The translations under genes and the position numbers were made by a program. The notes under the pieces are model-generated. The model did not search any database and had not been told where the DNA came from. It was given only the letters and a program-made list of their open reading frames with translations. 64,000 bases of DNA from Hippophae tibetana (lineage: Eukaryota > Streptophyta > Magnoliopsida > Rosales > Elaeagnaceae), in assembly GCA_037013495.1 (NCBI GenBank), contig CM072811.1, positions 29,434,723 through 29,498,722 of the forward strand. The letters are read 5' to 3'. Below, piece after piece: positions 34,901 through 48,786 of the stretch (position 1 is the stretch's first letter; each line of letters begins with the position of its first letter).

Positions 34901-36775
34901 TGAGATTAGAGTATAAGCGAATTCAAATTTTAAATACTATGATGTAATAAATTTAATATTGATAGATTATTTATTAATATCGGAAAGTAATTTGCAACTA
35001 ATTATTTTAGTAAATCCTAAATGTGTCGAATATTAGAATAACATATTTTATATATTTTTTGTTGTATTCCTAAACGACATTAAAAAGAATGAGATGTTTT
35101 ATATTTTTTATATCTTATCTTTTTGATGCATATTTTTCTTTATTTTAAAACATTATTTCTTGTTTATTTGTGTTAACATTTGGAGACAAATATGGGGTTA
35201 CGTGAAACAAATTCAAAGAGAAAACACAAATTAAAACTCACCTTATTATTTAATATATGTACAATTTCTACGTGGTTCCTTTTCCTTAAAAAATATATAT
35301 CTCGAAAATAACAAGTAGTGATAAATAAAATAAATAATAAAAATGAATAGAACAAACTTTATACTATGACCCAATATACTTGTCAGAATTGGTTTAATAT
35401 AGAACAAAAATTTAGGAAATACTTTCCGAAGAATTCATTTGCATTAAATTCATCCCTAAAAAGTGATTTCAAAATTTATTTGATAAATTTAATTGATGTG
35501 TAAAAATAATATTTTATTTCTTTATAAAATCCTTTGATTTGATTCCTTTCGTGAGATTAATATTATGCACTATTTTTAGCCGTTTTCATCTTTATAAATA
35601 TGCCAAACTATTGTTTCATTTATATACAAAAGCTCAATTCTATTAGAATTTTGAATTAATATTTGAACCAATAGGATTATTGTATTTGAGTTTATGCTTT
35701 GTGAGATTAGAGTCTAAGCGAATTCAAATTTTAAATACTATGATTTACTAAATTTAATATTGATAGCTTATTTATTAAAATCGGAAAGTAATTTGCAACT
35801 AATTATTTTAGTAAATCCTAAATATGTCGATTATTAAAATAACTTATTTTATATATTTTTTGTGGTATTCATAAACTAAATTAAAAAGAATGAGATGTTT
35901 TAGGTTTTTTATATCTTATCTTTTTGATTCATATTTTTCTTTATTTTAAAACTATATTTCTTGTTTATTTGTGTTAACATTTTGAGACAAATATGGGGTT
36001 ACGTGAAACAAATTCAAAGAGAAAACACAAATTAAAACTCACCTTATTATTTAATATATGTACGATTTCTACGTGGTTCCTTTTCCTTAAAAAATATATA
36101 TCTCGAAAATAACAAGTAGTGATAAATAAAATAAATGATAAAAATGAATAGTATAAACTTTATACTATGACCCAATATACTTGTTAGAATTGGTTTAATA
36201 TAGAACAAAAATTTAGGAAATACTTTCCGAAGAAGTCATTTGCATTAAATTTATCCCTAAAAAGTGATTTCAAAATTTATTTGATAAATTTAATTGATGT
36301 GTAAAAATAATATTTTATTTCTTTATAAAATCCTTTGATTTTATTCCTTTCGTGAGATTAATATTATGCACTATTTTTAGCCGTTTTCATCTTTATAAAT
36401 ATGCCAAACTATTGTTTCATTTATATACAAAAGCTCAATTCTATTAGAATTTTGAATTAATATTTGAACCAATAGGATTATTGTATTTGAGTTTATGCTT
36501 TGTGAGATTAGAGTATAAGCGAATTCAAATTTTAAATACTATGATGTAATAAATTTAATATTGATAGATTATTTATTAATATCGGAAAGTAATTTGCAAC
36601 TAATTATTTTAGTAAATCCTAAATGTGTCGAATATTAGAATAACATATTTTATATATTTTTTGTTGTATTCATAAACGACATTAAAAAGAATGAGATGTT
36701 TTATATTTTTTATATCTTATCTTTTTGATGCATATTTTTCTTTATTTTAAAACATTATTTCTTGTTTATTTGTGT
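31968..36775 (+). repeat. Dimeric higher-order repeat (about 1,602 bp, 3 copies)
   Basis: Two monomer classes alternate. Monomers starting at 32769, 34372 and 35974 share 'tacgatttctacg', 'aaatgataaaaatg', 'cttgttagaatt' and 'ttatccctaa'. Those at 31968, 33571 and 35173 share 'gatagct', 'gagtctaag' and 'gtggtattcataaactaaat'. The second class differs more at its left edge (33571 and 35173 have aatagaacaaac; 31968 has acaaagtatatac). Dimer starts are 1,602-1,603 bp apart. Confidence 0.75.
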
Positions 36776-37576
36776 TAACATTTGGAGACAAATATGGGGT
36801 TACGTGAAACAAATTCAAAGAGAAAACACAAATTAAAACTCACCTTATTATTTAATATATGTACAATTTCTACGTGGTTCCTTTTCCTTAAAAAATATAT
36901 ATCTCGAAAATAACAAGTAGTGATAAATAAAATAAATAATAAAAATGAATAGTACAAACTTTATACTATGACCCAATATACTTATTAGAATTGGTTTAAT
37001 ATATTACAAGAATTTAGGAAATACTTTTCGAAGAAGTCATTTGCATTAAATTCATCCCAAAAAAGTGATTTTCAAAATTTATTTGATAAATTTAATTGAT
37101 GTGTAAAAATAATATTTTATTTCTTTATAAAATCCTTTGATTTGATTCCTTTCGTGAGATTAATATTATGCACTATTTTTAGCCGTTTTCATCTTTATAA
37201 ATATGCCAAACTATTGTTTCATTTATATACAAAAGCTCAATTCTATTAGAATTTTGAATTAATATTTGAACCAATAGGATTATTGTATTTGAGTTTATGC
37301 TTTGTGAGATTAGAGTCTAAGCGAATTCAAATTTTAAATACTATGATTTACTAAATTTAATATTGATAGATTATTTATTAAAATCGGAAAGTAATTTGCA
37401 ACTAATTATTTTAGTAAATCTTAAATATGTCGATTATTAAAATAACTTATTTTATATATTTTTTGTGGTATTCATAAACGACATTAAAAAGAATGAGATG
37501 TTTTAGGTTTTTTATATCTTATCTTTTTGATTCATATTTTTCTTTATTTTAAAACTTTATTTCTTGTTTATTTGTG

Positions 37577-40500
37577 TTAACATTTTGAGACAAATATGGG
37601 GTTACGTGAAACAAATTCAAAGAGAAAACACAAATTAAAACTCACCTTATTATTTAATATATGTACAATTTCTACGTGGTTCCTTTTCCTTAAAAAATAT
37701 ATATCTCGAAAATAACAAGTAGTGATAAATAAAATAAATAATAAAAATGAATAGTAAAAACTTTATACTATGACCCAATATACTTATTAGAATTGGTTTA
37801 ATATAGAACAAAAATTTAGGAAATACTTTCCGAAGAAGTCATTTGCATTAAATTCATCCCAAAAAAGTGATTTTCAAAATTTATTTGATAAATTTAATTG
37901 ATGTGTAAAAATAATATTTTATTTCTTTATAAAATCCTTTGATTTGATTCCTTTCGTGAGATTAATATTATGCACTATTTTTAGCCGTTTTCATCTTTAT
38001 AAATATGCCAAACTATTGTTTCATTTATATACAAAAGCTCAATTCTATTAGAATTTTGAATTAATATTTGAACCAATAGGATTATTGTATTTGAGTTTAT
38101 GCTTTGTGAGATTAGAGTCTAAGCGAATTCAAATTTTAAATACTATGATTTACTAAATTTAATATTGATAGATTATTTATTAAAATCGGAAAGTAATTTG
38201 CAACTAATTATTTTAGTAAATCTTAAATATGTCGATTATTAAAATAACTTATTTTATATATTTTTTGTGGTATTCATAAACGACATTAAAAAGAATGAGA
38301 TGTTTTAGGTTTTTTATATCTTATCTTTTTGATTCATATTTTTCTTTATTTTAAAACTTTATTTCTTGTTTATTTGTGTTAACATTTTGAGACCAATATG
38401 GGGTTACATGAAACAAATTCAAAGAGAAAACACAAATTAAAACACACCTTATTATTTAATATATGTACAATTTCTACGTGGTTCCTTTTTCTTAAAAAAT
38501 ATATATCTCGAAAATAACAAGTAGTGAAAAATAAAATAAATAATAAAAATGAATAGTACAAACTTTATACTATGACCCAATATACTTGTCAGAATTGGTT
38601 TAATATAGAACAAAAATTTAGGAAATACTTTCCGAAGAAGTCATTTGCATTAAATTCATCCCTAAAAAGTGATTTCAAAATTTATTTGATAAATTTAATT
38701 GATGTGTAAAAATAATCATTTATTTCTTTATAAATCCTTTGATTTGATTCCTTTCGTGAGATTAATATTATGCACTATTTTTAGCCGTTTTCATCTTTAT
38801 ACATATGCGAAACTATTGTTTCATTTATATACAAAAGCTCAATTCTATTAGATTTTTGAATTAATATTTGAACCAATATGATTATTGTATTTGAGTTTAT
38901 GCTATGTGAGATTAGAGTCTAAGCGAATTGAAATACTTAATACTATGATTTACTAAATTTAATATTGATAGATTATTTATTAAAATCGGAAAGTAATTTG
39001 CAACTAATTATTTTAGTAAATCTTAAATATGTCGATTATTAAAATAACTTATGTTATATATTTTTTGTGGTATTCATAAACGACATTAAAAAGAATGAGA
39101 TGTTTTAGGTTTTTTATATCTTATCTTTTTGATTCATATTTTTCTTTATTTTAAAACTTTATTTCTTGTTTATTTGTGTTAACATTTAGAGACAAATATG
39201 GGGTTACGTGAAACAAATTCAAAGAGAAAACACAAATTAAAACTCACCTTATTATTTAATATATGTACAATTTCTACGTGGTTCCTTTTCCTTAAAAAAT
39301 ATATATCTCGAAAATAACTAGTGATAAATAAAATAAATAATAAAAATGAATAGTACAAACTTTATACTATGACCCAATATACTTCTTAGAATTGGTTTAA
39401 TATAGGACAAAAATTTCGGAAATACTTTTCGAAGAAGTCATTTGCATTAAATTCATCCCAAAAAAGTGATTTTCAAAATTTATTTGATAAATTTAATTAT
39501 GTGTAAAAATAATATTTTATTTCTTTATAAAATCCTTTGATTTGATTCCTTTCGTGAGATTAATATTATGCACTATTTTTAGCCGTTTTCATCTTTATAA
39601 ATATGCCAAACTATTGTTTCATTTATATACAAAAGCTCAATTCTATTAGAATTTTGAATTAATATTTGAACCAAGAGGATTATTGTATTTGAGTTTAAGC
39701 TTTGTGAGATTAGAGTCTAAGCGAATTCAAATTTTAAATACTATGATTTACTAAATTTAATATTGATAGATTATTTATTAAAATCGGAAAGTAATTTGCA
39801 ACTAATTATTTTAGTAAATCTTAAATATGTCGATTATTAAAATAACTTATTTTATATATTTTTTGTGGTATTCATAAACGACATTAAAAAGAATGAGATG
39901 TTTTAGGTTTTTTATATCTTATCTTTTTGATTCATATTTTTCTTTATTTTAAAACTTTATTTCTTGTTTATTTGTGTTAACATTTTGAGACAAATATGGG
40001 GTTACGTGAAACAAATTCAAAGAGAAAACACAAATTAAAACTCACCTTATTATTTAATATATGTACAATTTCTACGTGGTTCCTTTTCCTTAAAAAATAT
40101 ATATCTCGAAAATAACAAGTAGTGATAAATAAAATAAATAATAAAAATGAATAGTACAAACTTTATACTATGACCCAATATACTTATTAGAATTGGTTTA
40201 ATATAGAACAAAAATTTAGGAAATACTTTCAGAAGAAGTCATTTGCATTAAATTCATCCCAAAAAAGTGATTTTCAAAATTTATTTGATAAATTTAATTG
40301 ATGTGTAAAAATAATATTTTATTTCTTTATAAAATCCTTTGATTTGATTCCTTTGGTGAGATTAATATTATGCACTATTTTTAGCCGTTTTCATCTTTAT
40401 AAATATGCCAAACTATTGTTTCATTTATATAAAAAAAGCTCAATTCTATTAGAATTTTGAATTAATATTTGAACCAATAGGATTATTGTATTTGAGTTTA

Positions 40501-43500
40501 TGCTTTGTGAGATTAGAGTCTAAGCGAATTCAAATTTTAAATACTATGATTTACTAAATTTAATATTGATAGATTATTTATTAAAATCGGAAAGTAATTT
40601 GCAACTAATTATTTTAGTAAATCTTAAATATGTCGATTATTAAAATAACTTATTTTATATATTTTTTGTGGTATTCATAAACGACATTAAAAAGAATGAG
40701 ATGTTTTAGGTTTTTTATATCTTATCTTTTTGATTCATATTTTTCTTTATTTTAAAACTTTATTTCTTGTTTATTTGTGTTAACATTTTGAGACCAATAT
40801 GGGGTTACATGAAACAAATTCAAAGAGAAAACACAAATTAAAAGACACCTTATTATTTAATATATGTACAATTTCTACGTGGTTCCTTTTTCTTAAAAAA
40901 TATATATCTCGAAAATAACAAGTAGTGAAAAATAAAATAAATAATAAAAATGAATAGTACAAACCTTATACTATGACCCAATATACTTGTCAGAATTGGT
41001 TTAATATAGAACAAAAATTTAGGAAATACTTTCCGAAGAAGTCATTTGCATTAAATTCATCCCTAAAAAGTGATTTCAAAATTTCTTTGATAAATTTAAT
41101 TGATGTGTAAAAATAATCATTTATTTCTTTATAAAATCCTTTGATTTGATTCCTTTCATGAGATTAATATTATGCACTATTTTTAGCCGTTTTCATCTTT
41201 ATACATATGCCAAACTATTGTTTCATTTATATACAAAAGCTCAATTCTATTAGATTTTTGAATTAATATTTGAACCAATATGATTATTGTATTTGAGTTT
41301 ATGCTATGTGAGATTAGAGTCTAAGCGAATTCAAATACTTAATACTATGATTTAATAAATTTAATATTGATAGATTATTTATTAAAATTGGAAAGTAATT
41401 TGCAACTAATTATTTTAGTAAATCCTAAATATGTCGAATATTAAAATAACTTAATTTATATATTTTTTGTTGTATTCATAAACGACATTAAAAAGAATGA
41501 GATGTTTTAGATTTTTTATATCTTATCTTTTTGATTCATATTTTTCTTTATTTTAAAACATTATTTCTTGTTTATTTGTGTTAAAATTTTGAGACAATAT
41601 GGGGTTACATGAAACAAATTCAAAGAGAAAACACAAATTAAAACTCACCTTATTATTTAATATATGTACAATTTGTACATGGTTTCTTTTCTTTAAAAAA
41701 TATATATCTCGAAAATAACAAGTAGTGATAAATAAAATAAATAATAAAAATGAATAGTACAAACTTTATACTATGACCCAATATACTTGTCAGAATTGGT
41801 TTAAAATAGAACAAAAATTTAGGAAATACTTTCCGAAGAAGTCATTTGCATTAAATTCATCGCAAAAAAGTGATTTTCAAAATTTATTTGATAAATTTAA
41901 TTGATGTGTAAAAATAATATTTTATTTCTTTATAAAATCCTTTGATTTGATTCCTTTCGTGAGATTAATATTATGCACTATTTTTAGCCGTTTTCATCTT
42001 TATAAATATGCCAAACTATTGTTTCATTTATATATAAAAGCTCAATTCTATTAGAATTTTGAATTAATATTTGAACCAATAGGATTATTGTATTTGAGTT
42101 TATGCTTTGTGAGATTAGAGTCTAAGCGAATTCAAATTTTAAATACTATGATTTACTAAATTTAATATTGATAGATTATTTATTAAAATCGGAAAGTAAT
42201 TTGCAACTAATTATTTTAGTAAATCTTAAATATGTCGATTATTAAAATAACTTATTTTATATATTTTTTGTGTATTCTGAAAGGACATTAAAAAGAATGA
42301 GATGTTTTAGATTTTTTATATCTTATATTTTTGATTCATATTTTTCTTTATTTTAAAACTTTATTTCTTGTTTATTTGTGTTAACATTTTGAGACAAATA
42401 TGGGGTTACGTGAAACAAATTCAAAGAGAAAACACAAATTAAAACTCACCTTATTATTATATATATGTACAATTTGTACATGGTTTCTTTTCCTTAAAAA
42501 ATATATATCTCGAAAATAACAAGTAGTGATAAATAAAATAAATAATAAAAATGAATAGTACAAACTTTATACTATGACCCAATATACTTGTCAGAATTGG
42601 TTTAATATAGAACAAAAATTTAGGAAATACTTTCCGAAGAAGTCATTTGCATTAAATTCATCCCAAAAAAGTGATTTCAAAATTTATTTGATAAATTTAA
42701 TTGATGTGTAAAAATAATCATTTATTTCTTTATAAAATCCTTTGATTTGATTCCTTTCGTGAGATTAATATTATGCACTATTTTTAGCCGTTTTCATCTT
42801 TATACATATGCCAAACTATTGTTTCATTTATATACAAAAGCTCCATTCTATTAGATTTTTGAATTAATATTTGAACCAATATGATTATTGTATTTGAGTT
42901 TCTGCTATGTGAGATTAGAGTCTAAGCGAATTCAAATTCTTAATACTATGATTTACTAAATTTAATATTGATAGATTATTTATTAAAATGGGAAAGTAAT
43001 TTGCAACTAATTATTTTAGTAAATCCTAAATATGTCGAATATTAAAATAACTTAATTTATATATTTTTTGTTGTATTCATAAACGACATTAAGAAGAATG
43101 AGATGTTTTAGATTTTTTATATCTTATCTTTTTTATTCATATTTTTCTTTATTTTAAAACTTTATTTCTTGTTTATTTGTGTTAACATTTTGAGACAATA
43201 TGGGGTTACGTGAAACAAATTCAAAGAGAAAACACAAATTAAAACTCACCTTATTATTTAATATATGTACAATTTGTACATGGTTTCTTTTCTTTAAAAA
43301 ATATATATCTCGAAAATAACAAGTAGTGATAAATAAAATAAATAATAAAAATGAATAGTACAAAGTATATACTATGACCCAATATACTTGTCAGAATTGG
43401 TTTAATATAGAACAAAAATTTAGGAAATACTTTCCGAAGAAGTGATTTGCATTAAATTCATCCCTAAAAAGTGATTTCAACATTTATTTGATAAATTTAA

Positions 43501-43980
43501 TTGATGTGTAAAAATAATATTTTATTTCTTTATAAAATCCTTTGATTTGATTCCTTTCGTGAGATTAATATTATGCACTATTTTTAGCCGTTTTCATCTT
43601 TATACATATGCCAAACTATTGTTTCATTTATATACAAAAGCTCAATTCTATTAGAATTTTGAATTAATATTTGAACCAATAGGATTATTGTATTTGAGTT
43701 TATGCTTTGTGAGATTAGAGTCTAAGCGAATTCAAATTCTTAATACTATGATTTACTAAATTTAATATTGATAGATTATTTATTAAAATCGGAAAGTAAT
43801 TTGCAACTAATTATTTTAGTAAATCTTAAATATGTCGATTATTAAAATAACTTATTTTATATATTTTTGGTGTATTCTGAAAGGACATTAAAAAGAATGA
43901 GATGTTTTAGATTTTTTATATCTTATCTTTTTGATTCATATTTTTCTTTATTTTAAAACTTTATTTCTTGTTTATTTGTG
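37577..43980 (+). repeat. Irregular satellite segment with indels
   Basis: This is the least uniform part of the array. The monomer at 39178 has lost bases ('aataactagtgat'). 38379 and 40780 share private variants (aatgaaacaaattc, gtgaaaaataaa, aataatcattt) at three-monomer spacing. Those at 41579 and 43180 share gagacaatatgg and 'ttctttaaaaa' at two-monomer spacing. Several copies carry ctatgtgag or tagattttt changes. The segment marks the transition from E-like classes on the left to Q-like classes on the right. Confidence 0.65.
42465..42481. repeat. Satellite palindrome ATGTACAA-T-TTGTACAT (Q-class monomers)
   Basis: A perfect 17-bp inverted repeat in monomers such as those starting at 41579, 42381, 43180, 43981 and 44781. 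The right-end Q class has tgtacg, shortening the arms by one base. The E class has 'tacaatttctacg', which breaks it. The retroelement at 9223-9240 has ATGTACAGATTGTACAT, so the intact palindrome is probably the ancestral state. Confidence 0.7.
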
Positions 43981-46900
43981 TTAACATTTTGAGACAAATA
44001 TGGGGTTACGTGAAACAAATTCAAAGAGAAAACACAAATTAAAACTCACCTTATTATTATATATATGTACAATTTGTACATGGTTTCTTTTCCTTAAAAA
44101 ATATATATCTCGAAAATAACAAGTAGTGATAAATAAAATAAATAATAAAAATGAATAGTACAAACTTTATACTATGACCCAATATACTTGTCAGAATTGG
44201 TTTAATATAGAACAAAAATTTAGGAAATACTTTCCGAAGAAGTCATTTGCATTAAATTCATCCCTAAAAAGTGATTTCAAAATTTATTTGATAAATTTAA
44301 TTGATTTGTAAAAATAATCGTTTATTTCGTTATAAAATCCTTTAATTTGATTCCTTTCGTGAGATTAATATTATGCACTATTTTTAGCCGTTTTCATCTT
44401 TATACATATGCCAAACTATTGTTTCATTTATATACAAAAGCTCAATTCTATTAGAATTTTGAATTAATATTTGAACCAATATGATTATTGTATTTGAGTT
44501 TATGCTTTGTGAGATTAGAGTCTAAGCGAATTCAAATTCTTAATACTATTACTTAATAAATTTAATATTGATAGATTATTTTTTAAAATCGGAAAGTAAT
44601 TTGCAACTAATTATTTTAGTAAATCCTAAATGTGTCGAATATTAAAATAACTTATTTTATATATTTTTTGTGTATTCTGAAAGGACATTAAAAAGAATGA
44701 GATGTTTTAGGTTTTTTATATCTTATCTTTTTGATTCATATTTTTCTTTATTTTAAAACTTTATTTCTTGTTTATTTGTGTTAACATTTTGAGACAAATA
44801 TGGGGTTACGTGAAACAAATTCAAAGAGAAAACACAAATTAAAACTCACCTTATTATTATATATATGTACAATTTGTACATGGTTTCTTTTCCTTAAAAA
44901 ATATATATCTCGAAAATAACAAGTAGTGATAAATAAAATAAATAATAAAAATGAATAGTACAAACTTTATACTATGACCCAATATACTTGTTAGAATTGG
45001 TTTAATATAGAACAAAAATTTAGGAAATACTTTCCGAAGAAGTCATTTGCATTAAATTCATCCCAAAAAAGTGATTTTCAAAATTTATTTGATAAATTTA
45101 ATTGATGTGTAAAAATAATATTTTATTTCTTTATAAAATCCTTTGATTTGATTCCTTTCGTGAGATTAATATTATGCACTATTTTTAGCCATTTTCATCT
45201 TTGTAAATATGCCAAACTATTGTTTCATTTATATACAAAAGCTCAATTCTATTAGAATTTTGAATTAATATTTGAACCAATAGGATTATTGTATTTGAGT
45301 TTATGCTTTGTGAGATTAGAGTCTAAGCGAATTCAAATTCTTAATACTGTGATTTACTAAATTTAATATTGATAGATTATTTATTAAAATCGGAAAGTAA
45401 TTTGCAACTAATTATTTTAGTAAATCTTAAATATGTCGATTATTAAAATAACTTATTTTATATATTTTTGGTGTATTCTGAAACGACATTAAAAAGAATG
45501 AGATGTTTTAGGTTTTTTATATCTTATCTTTTTGATTCATATTTTTCTTTATTTTAAAACTTTATTTCTTGTTTATTTGTGTTAACATTTTGAGACAAAT
45601 ATGGGGTTACGTGAAACAAATTCAAAGAGAAAACACAAATTAAAACTCACCTTATTATTATATATATGTACAATTTGTACATGGTTTCTTTTCCTTAAAA
45701 AATATATATCTCGAAAATAACAAGTAGTGATAAATAAAATAAATAATAAAAATGAATAGTACAAACTTTATACTATGACCCAATATACTTGTTAGAATTG
45801 GTTTAATATAGAACAAAAATTTAGGAAATACTTTCCGAAGAAGTCATTTGCATTAAATTCATCCCAAAAAAGTGATTTTCAAAATTTATTTGATAAATTT
45901 AATTGATGTGTAAAAATAATATTTTATTTCTTTATAAAATCCTTTGATTTGATTCCTTTCGTGAGATTAATATTATGCACTATTTTTAGCCATTTTCATC
46001 TTTGTAAATATGCCAAACTATTGTTTCATTTATATACAAAAGCTCAATTCTATTAGAATTTTGAATTAATATTTGAACCAATAGGATTATTGTATTTGAG
46101 TTTATGCTTTGTGAGATTAGAGTCTAAGCGAATTCAAATTCTTAATACTGTGATTTACTAAATTTAATATTGATAGATTATTTATTAAAATCGGAAAGTA
46201 ATTTGCAACTAATTATTTTAGTAAATCTTAAATATGTCGATTATTAAAATAACTTATTTTATATATTTTTGGTGTATTCTGAAACGACATTAAAAAGAAT
46301 GAGATGTTTTAGGTTTTTTATATCTTATCTTTTTGATTCATATTTTTCTTTATTTTAAAACTTTATTTCTTGTTTATTTGTGTTAACATTTTGAGACAAA
46401 TATGGGGTTACGTGAAACAAATTCAAAGAGAAAACACAAATTAAAACTCACCTTATTATTATATATATGTACAATTTGTACATGGTTTCTTTTCCTTAAA
46501 AAATATATATCTCGAAAATAACAAGTAGTGATAAATAAAATAAATAATAAAAATGAATAGTACAAACTTTATACTATGACCCAATATACTTGTTAGAATT
46601 GGTTTAATATAGAACAAAAATTTAGGAAATACTTTCCGAAGAAGTCATTTGCATTAAATTCATCCCAAAAGAGTGATTTCAAAATTTATTTGATAAATTT
46701 AATTGATGTGTAAAAATAATCGTTTATTTCGTTATAAAATCCTTTAATTTGATTCCTTTCGTGAGATTAATATTATGCACTATTTTTAGCCGTTTTCATC
46801 TTTATACATATGCCAAACTATTGTTTCATTTATATACAAAAGCTCAATTCTATTAGAATTTTGAATTAATATTTGAACCAATATGATTATTGTATTTTAG

Positions 46901-48786
46901 TTTATGCTTTGTGAGATTAGAGTCTAAGTGAATTCAAATTCTTAATACTATTACTTAATAAATTTAATATTGATAGATTATTTATTAAAATCGGAAAGTA
47001 ATTTGCAACTAATTATTTTAGTAAATCCTAAATGTGTCGAATATTAAAATAACTTATTTTATATATTTTTTGTTGTATTCATAAACGACATTAAAAAGAA
47101 TGAGATGTTTTAGGTTTTTTATATCTTATCTTTTTTATTCATATTTTTCTTTATTTTAAAACTTTATTTCTTGTTTATTTGTTTTAACATTTTGAGACAA
47201 ATATGGGGTTACGTGAAACAAATTCAAAGAGAAAACACAAATTAAAACTCACCTTATTATTTAATATATGTACAATTTCTACGTGGTTCCTTTTCCTTAA
47301 AAAATATATATCTCGAAAATAACAAGTAGTGATAAATAAAATAAATAATAAAAATGAATAGTACAAACTTTATACTATGACCCAATATACTTGTTAGAAT
47401 TGGTTTAATATAGAACAAAAATTTAGGAAATACTTTCCGAAGAAGTCATTTGCATTAAATTCATCCCAAAAGAGTGATTTCAAAATTTATTTCATAAATT
47501 TAATTGATGTGTAAAAATAATCGTTTATTTCGTTATAAAATCCTTTAATTTGATTCCTTTCGTGAGATTAATATTATGCACTATTTTTAGCCGTTTTCAT
47601 CTTTATACATATGCCAAACTATTGTTTCATTTATATACAAAAGCTCAATTCTATTAGAATTTTGAATTAATATTTGAACCAATATGATTATTGTATTTTA
47701 GTTTATGCTTTGTGAGATTAGAGTCTAAGCGAATTCAAATTCTTAATACTATTACTTAATAAATTTAATATTGATAGATTATTTATTAAAATCGGAAAGT
47801 AATTTGCAACTAATTATTTTAGTAAATCCTAAATGTGTCGAATATTAAAATAACTTATTTTATATATTTTTTGTTGTATTCATAAATGACATTAAAAAGA
47901 ATGAGATGTTTTAGGTTTTTTATATCTTATCTTTTTGATTCATATTTTTCTTTATTTTAAAACTTTATTTCTTGTTTATTTGTTTTAACATTTTGAGACA
48001 AATATGGGGTTACGTGAAACAAATTCAAAGAGAAAACACAAATTAAAACTCACCTTATTATTTAATATATGTAGAATTTCTACGTGGTTCCTTTTCCTTA
48101 AAAAATATATATCTCGAAAATAACAAGTAGTGATAAATAAAATAAATAATAAAAATGAATAGTACAAACTTTATACTATGACCCAATATACTTGTTAGAA
48201 TTGGTTTAATATAGAACAAAAATTTAGGAAATACTTTCCGAAGAAGTCATTTGCATTAAATTCATCCCAAAAAAGTGATTTTCAAAATTTATTTGATAAA
48301 TTTAATTGATGTGTAAAAATAATATTTTATTTCTTTATAAAATCCTTTGATTTGATTCCTTTCGTGAGATTAATATTATGCACTATTTTTAGCCGTTTTC
48401 ATCTTTATACATATGCAAAACTATTGTTTCATTTATATATAAAAGCTCAATTCTATTAGAATTTTGAATTAATATTTGAACCAATAGGATTATTGTATTT
48501 GAGTTTATGCTTTGTGAGATAAGAGTCTAAGCGAATTCAAATTTTAAATACTATGATTTACTAAATTTAATATTGATAGATTATTTATTAAAATCGGAAA
48601 GTAATTTGCAACTAATTATTTTAGTAAATCTTAAATATGTCGATTATTAAAATAAGTTATTTTATATATTTTTTGTGGTATTCAAAAACGACATTAAAAA
48701 GAATGAGATGTTTTAGGTTTTTTATATCTTATCTTATTGATTCATATTTTTCTTTATTTTAAAACTTTATTTCTTGTTTATTTGTT
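43981..48786 (+). repeat. Satellite segment with two tandem monomer pairs
   Basis: Monomers at 44781 and 45582 share private changes (agccattttcatctttgtaaa, aatactgtgattt). Those at 46383 and 47184 share ccaaaagagtgattt, aatcgtttatttcg, tattttagtttatg and actattacttaat. The last two features also recur at 51700-51770, so the class has been moved or copied further right. Confidence 0.65.
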
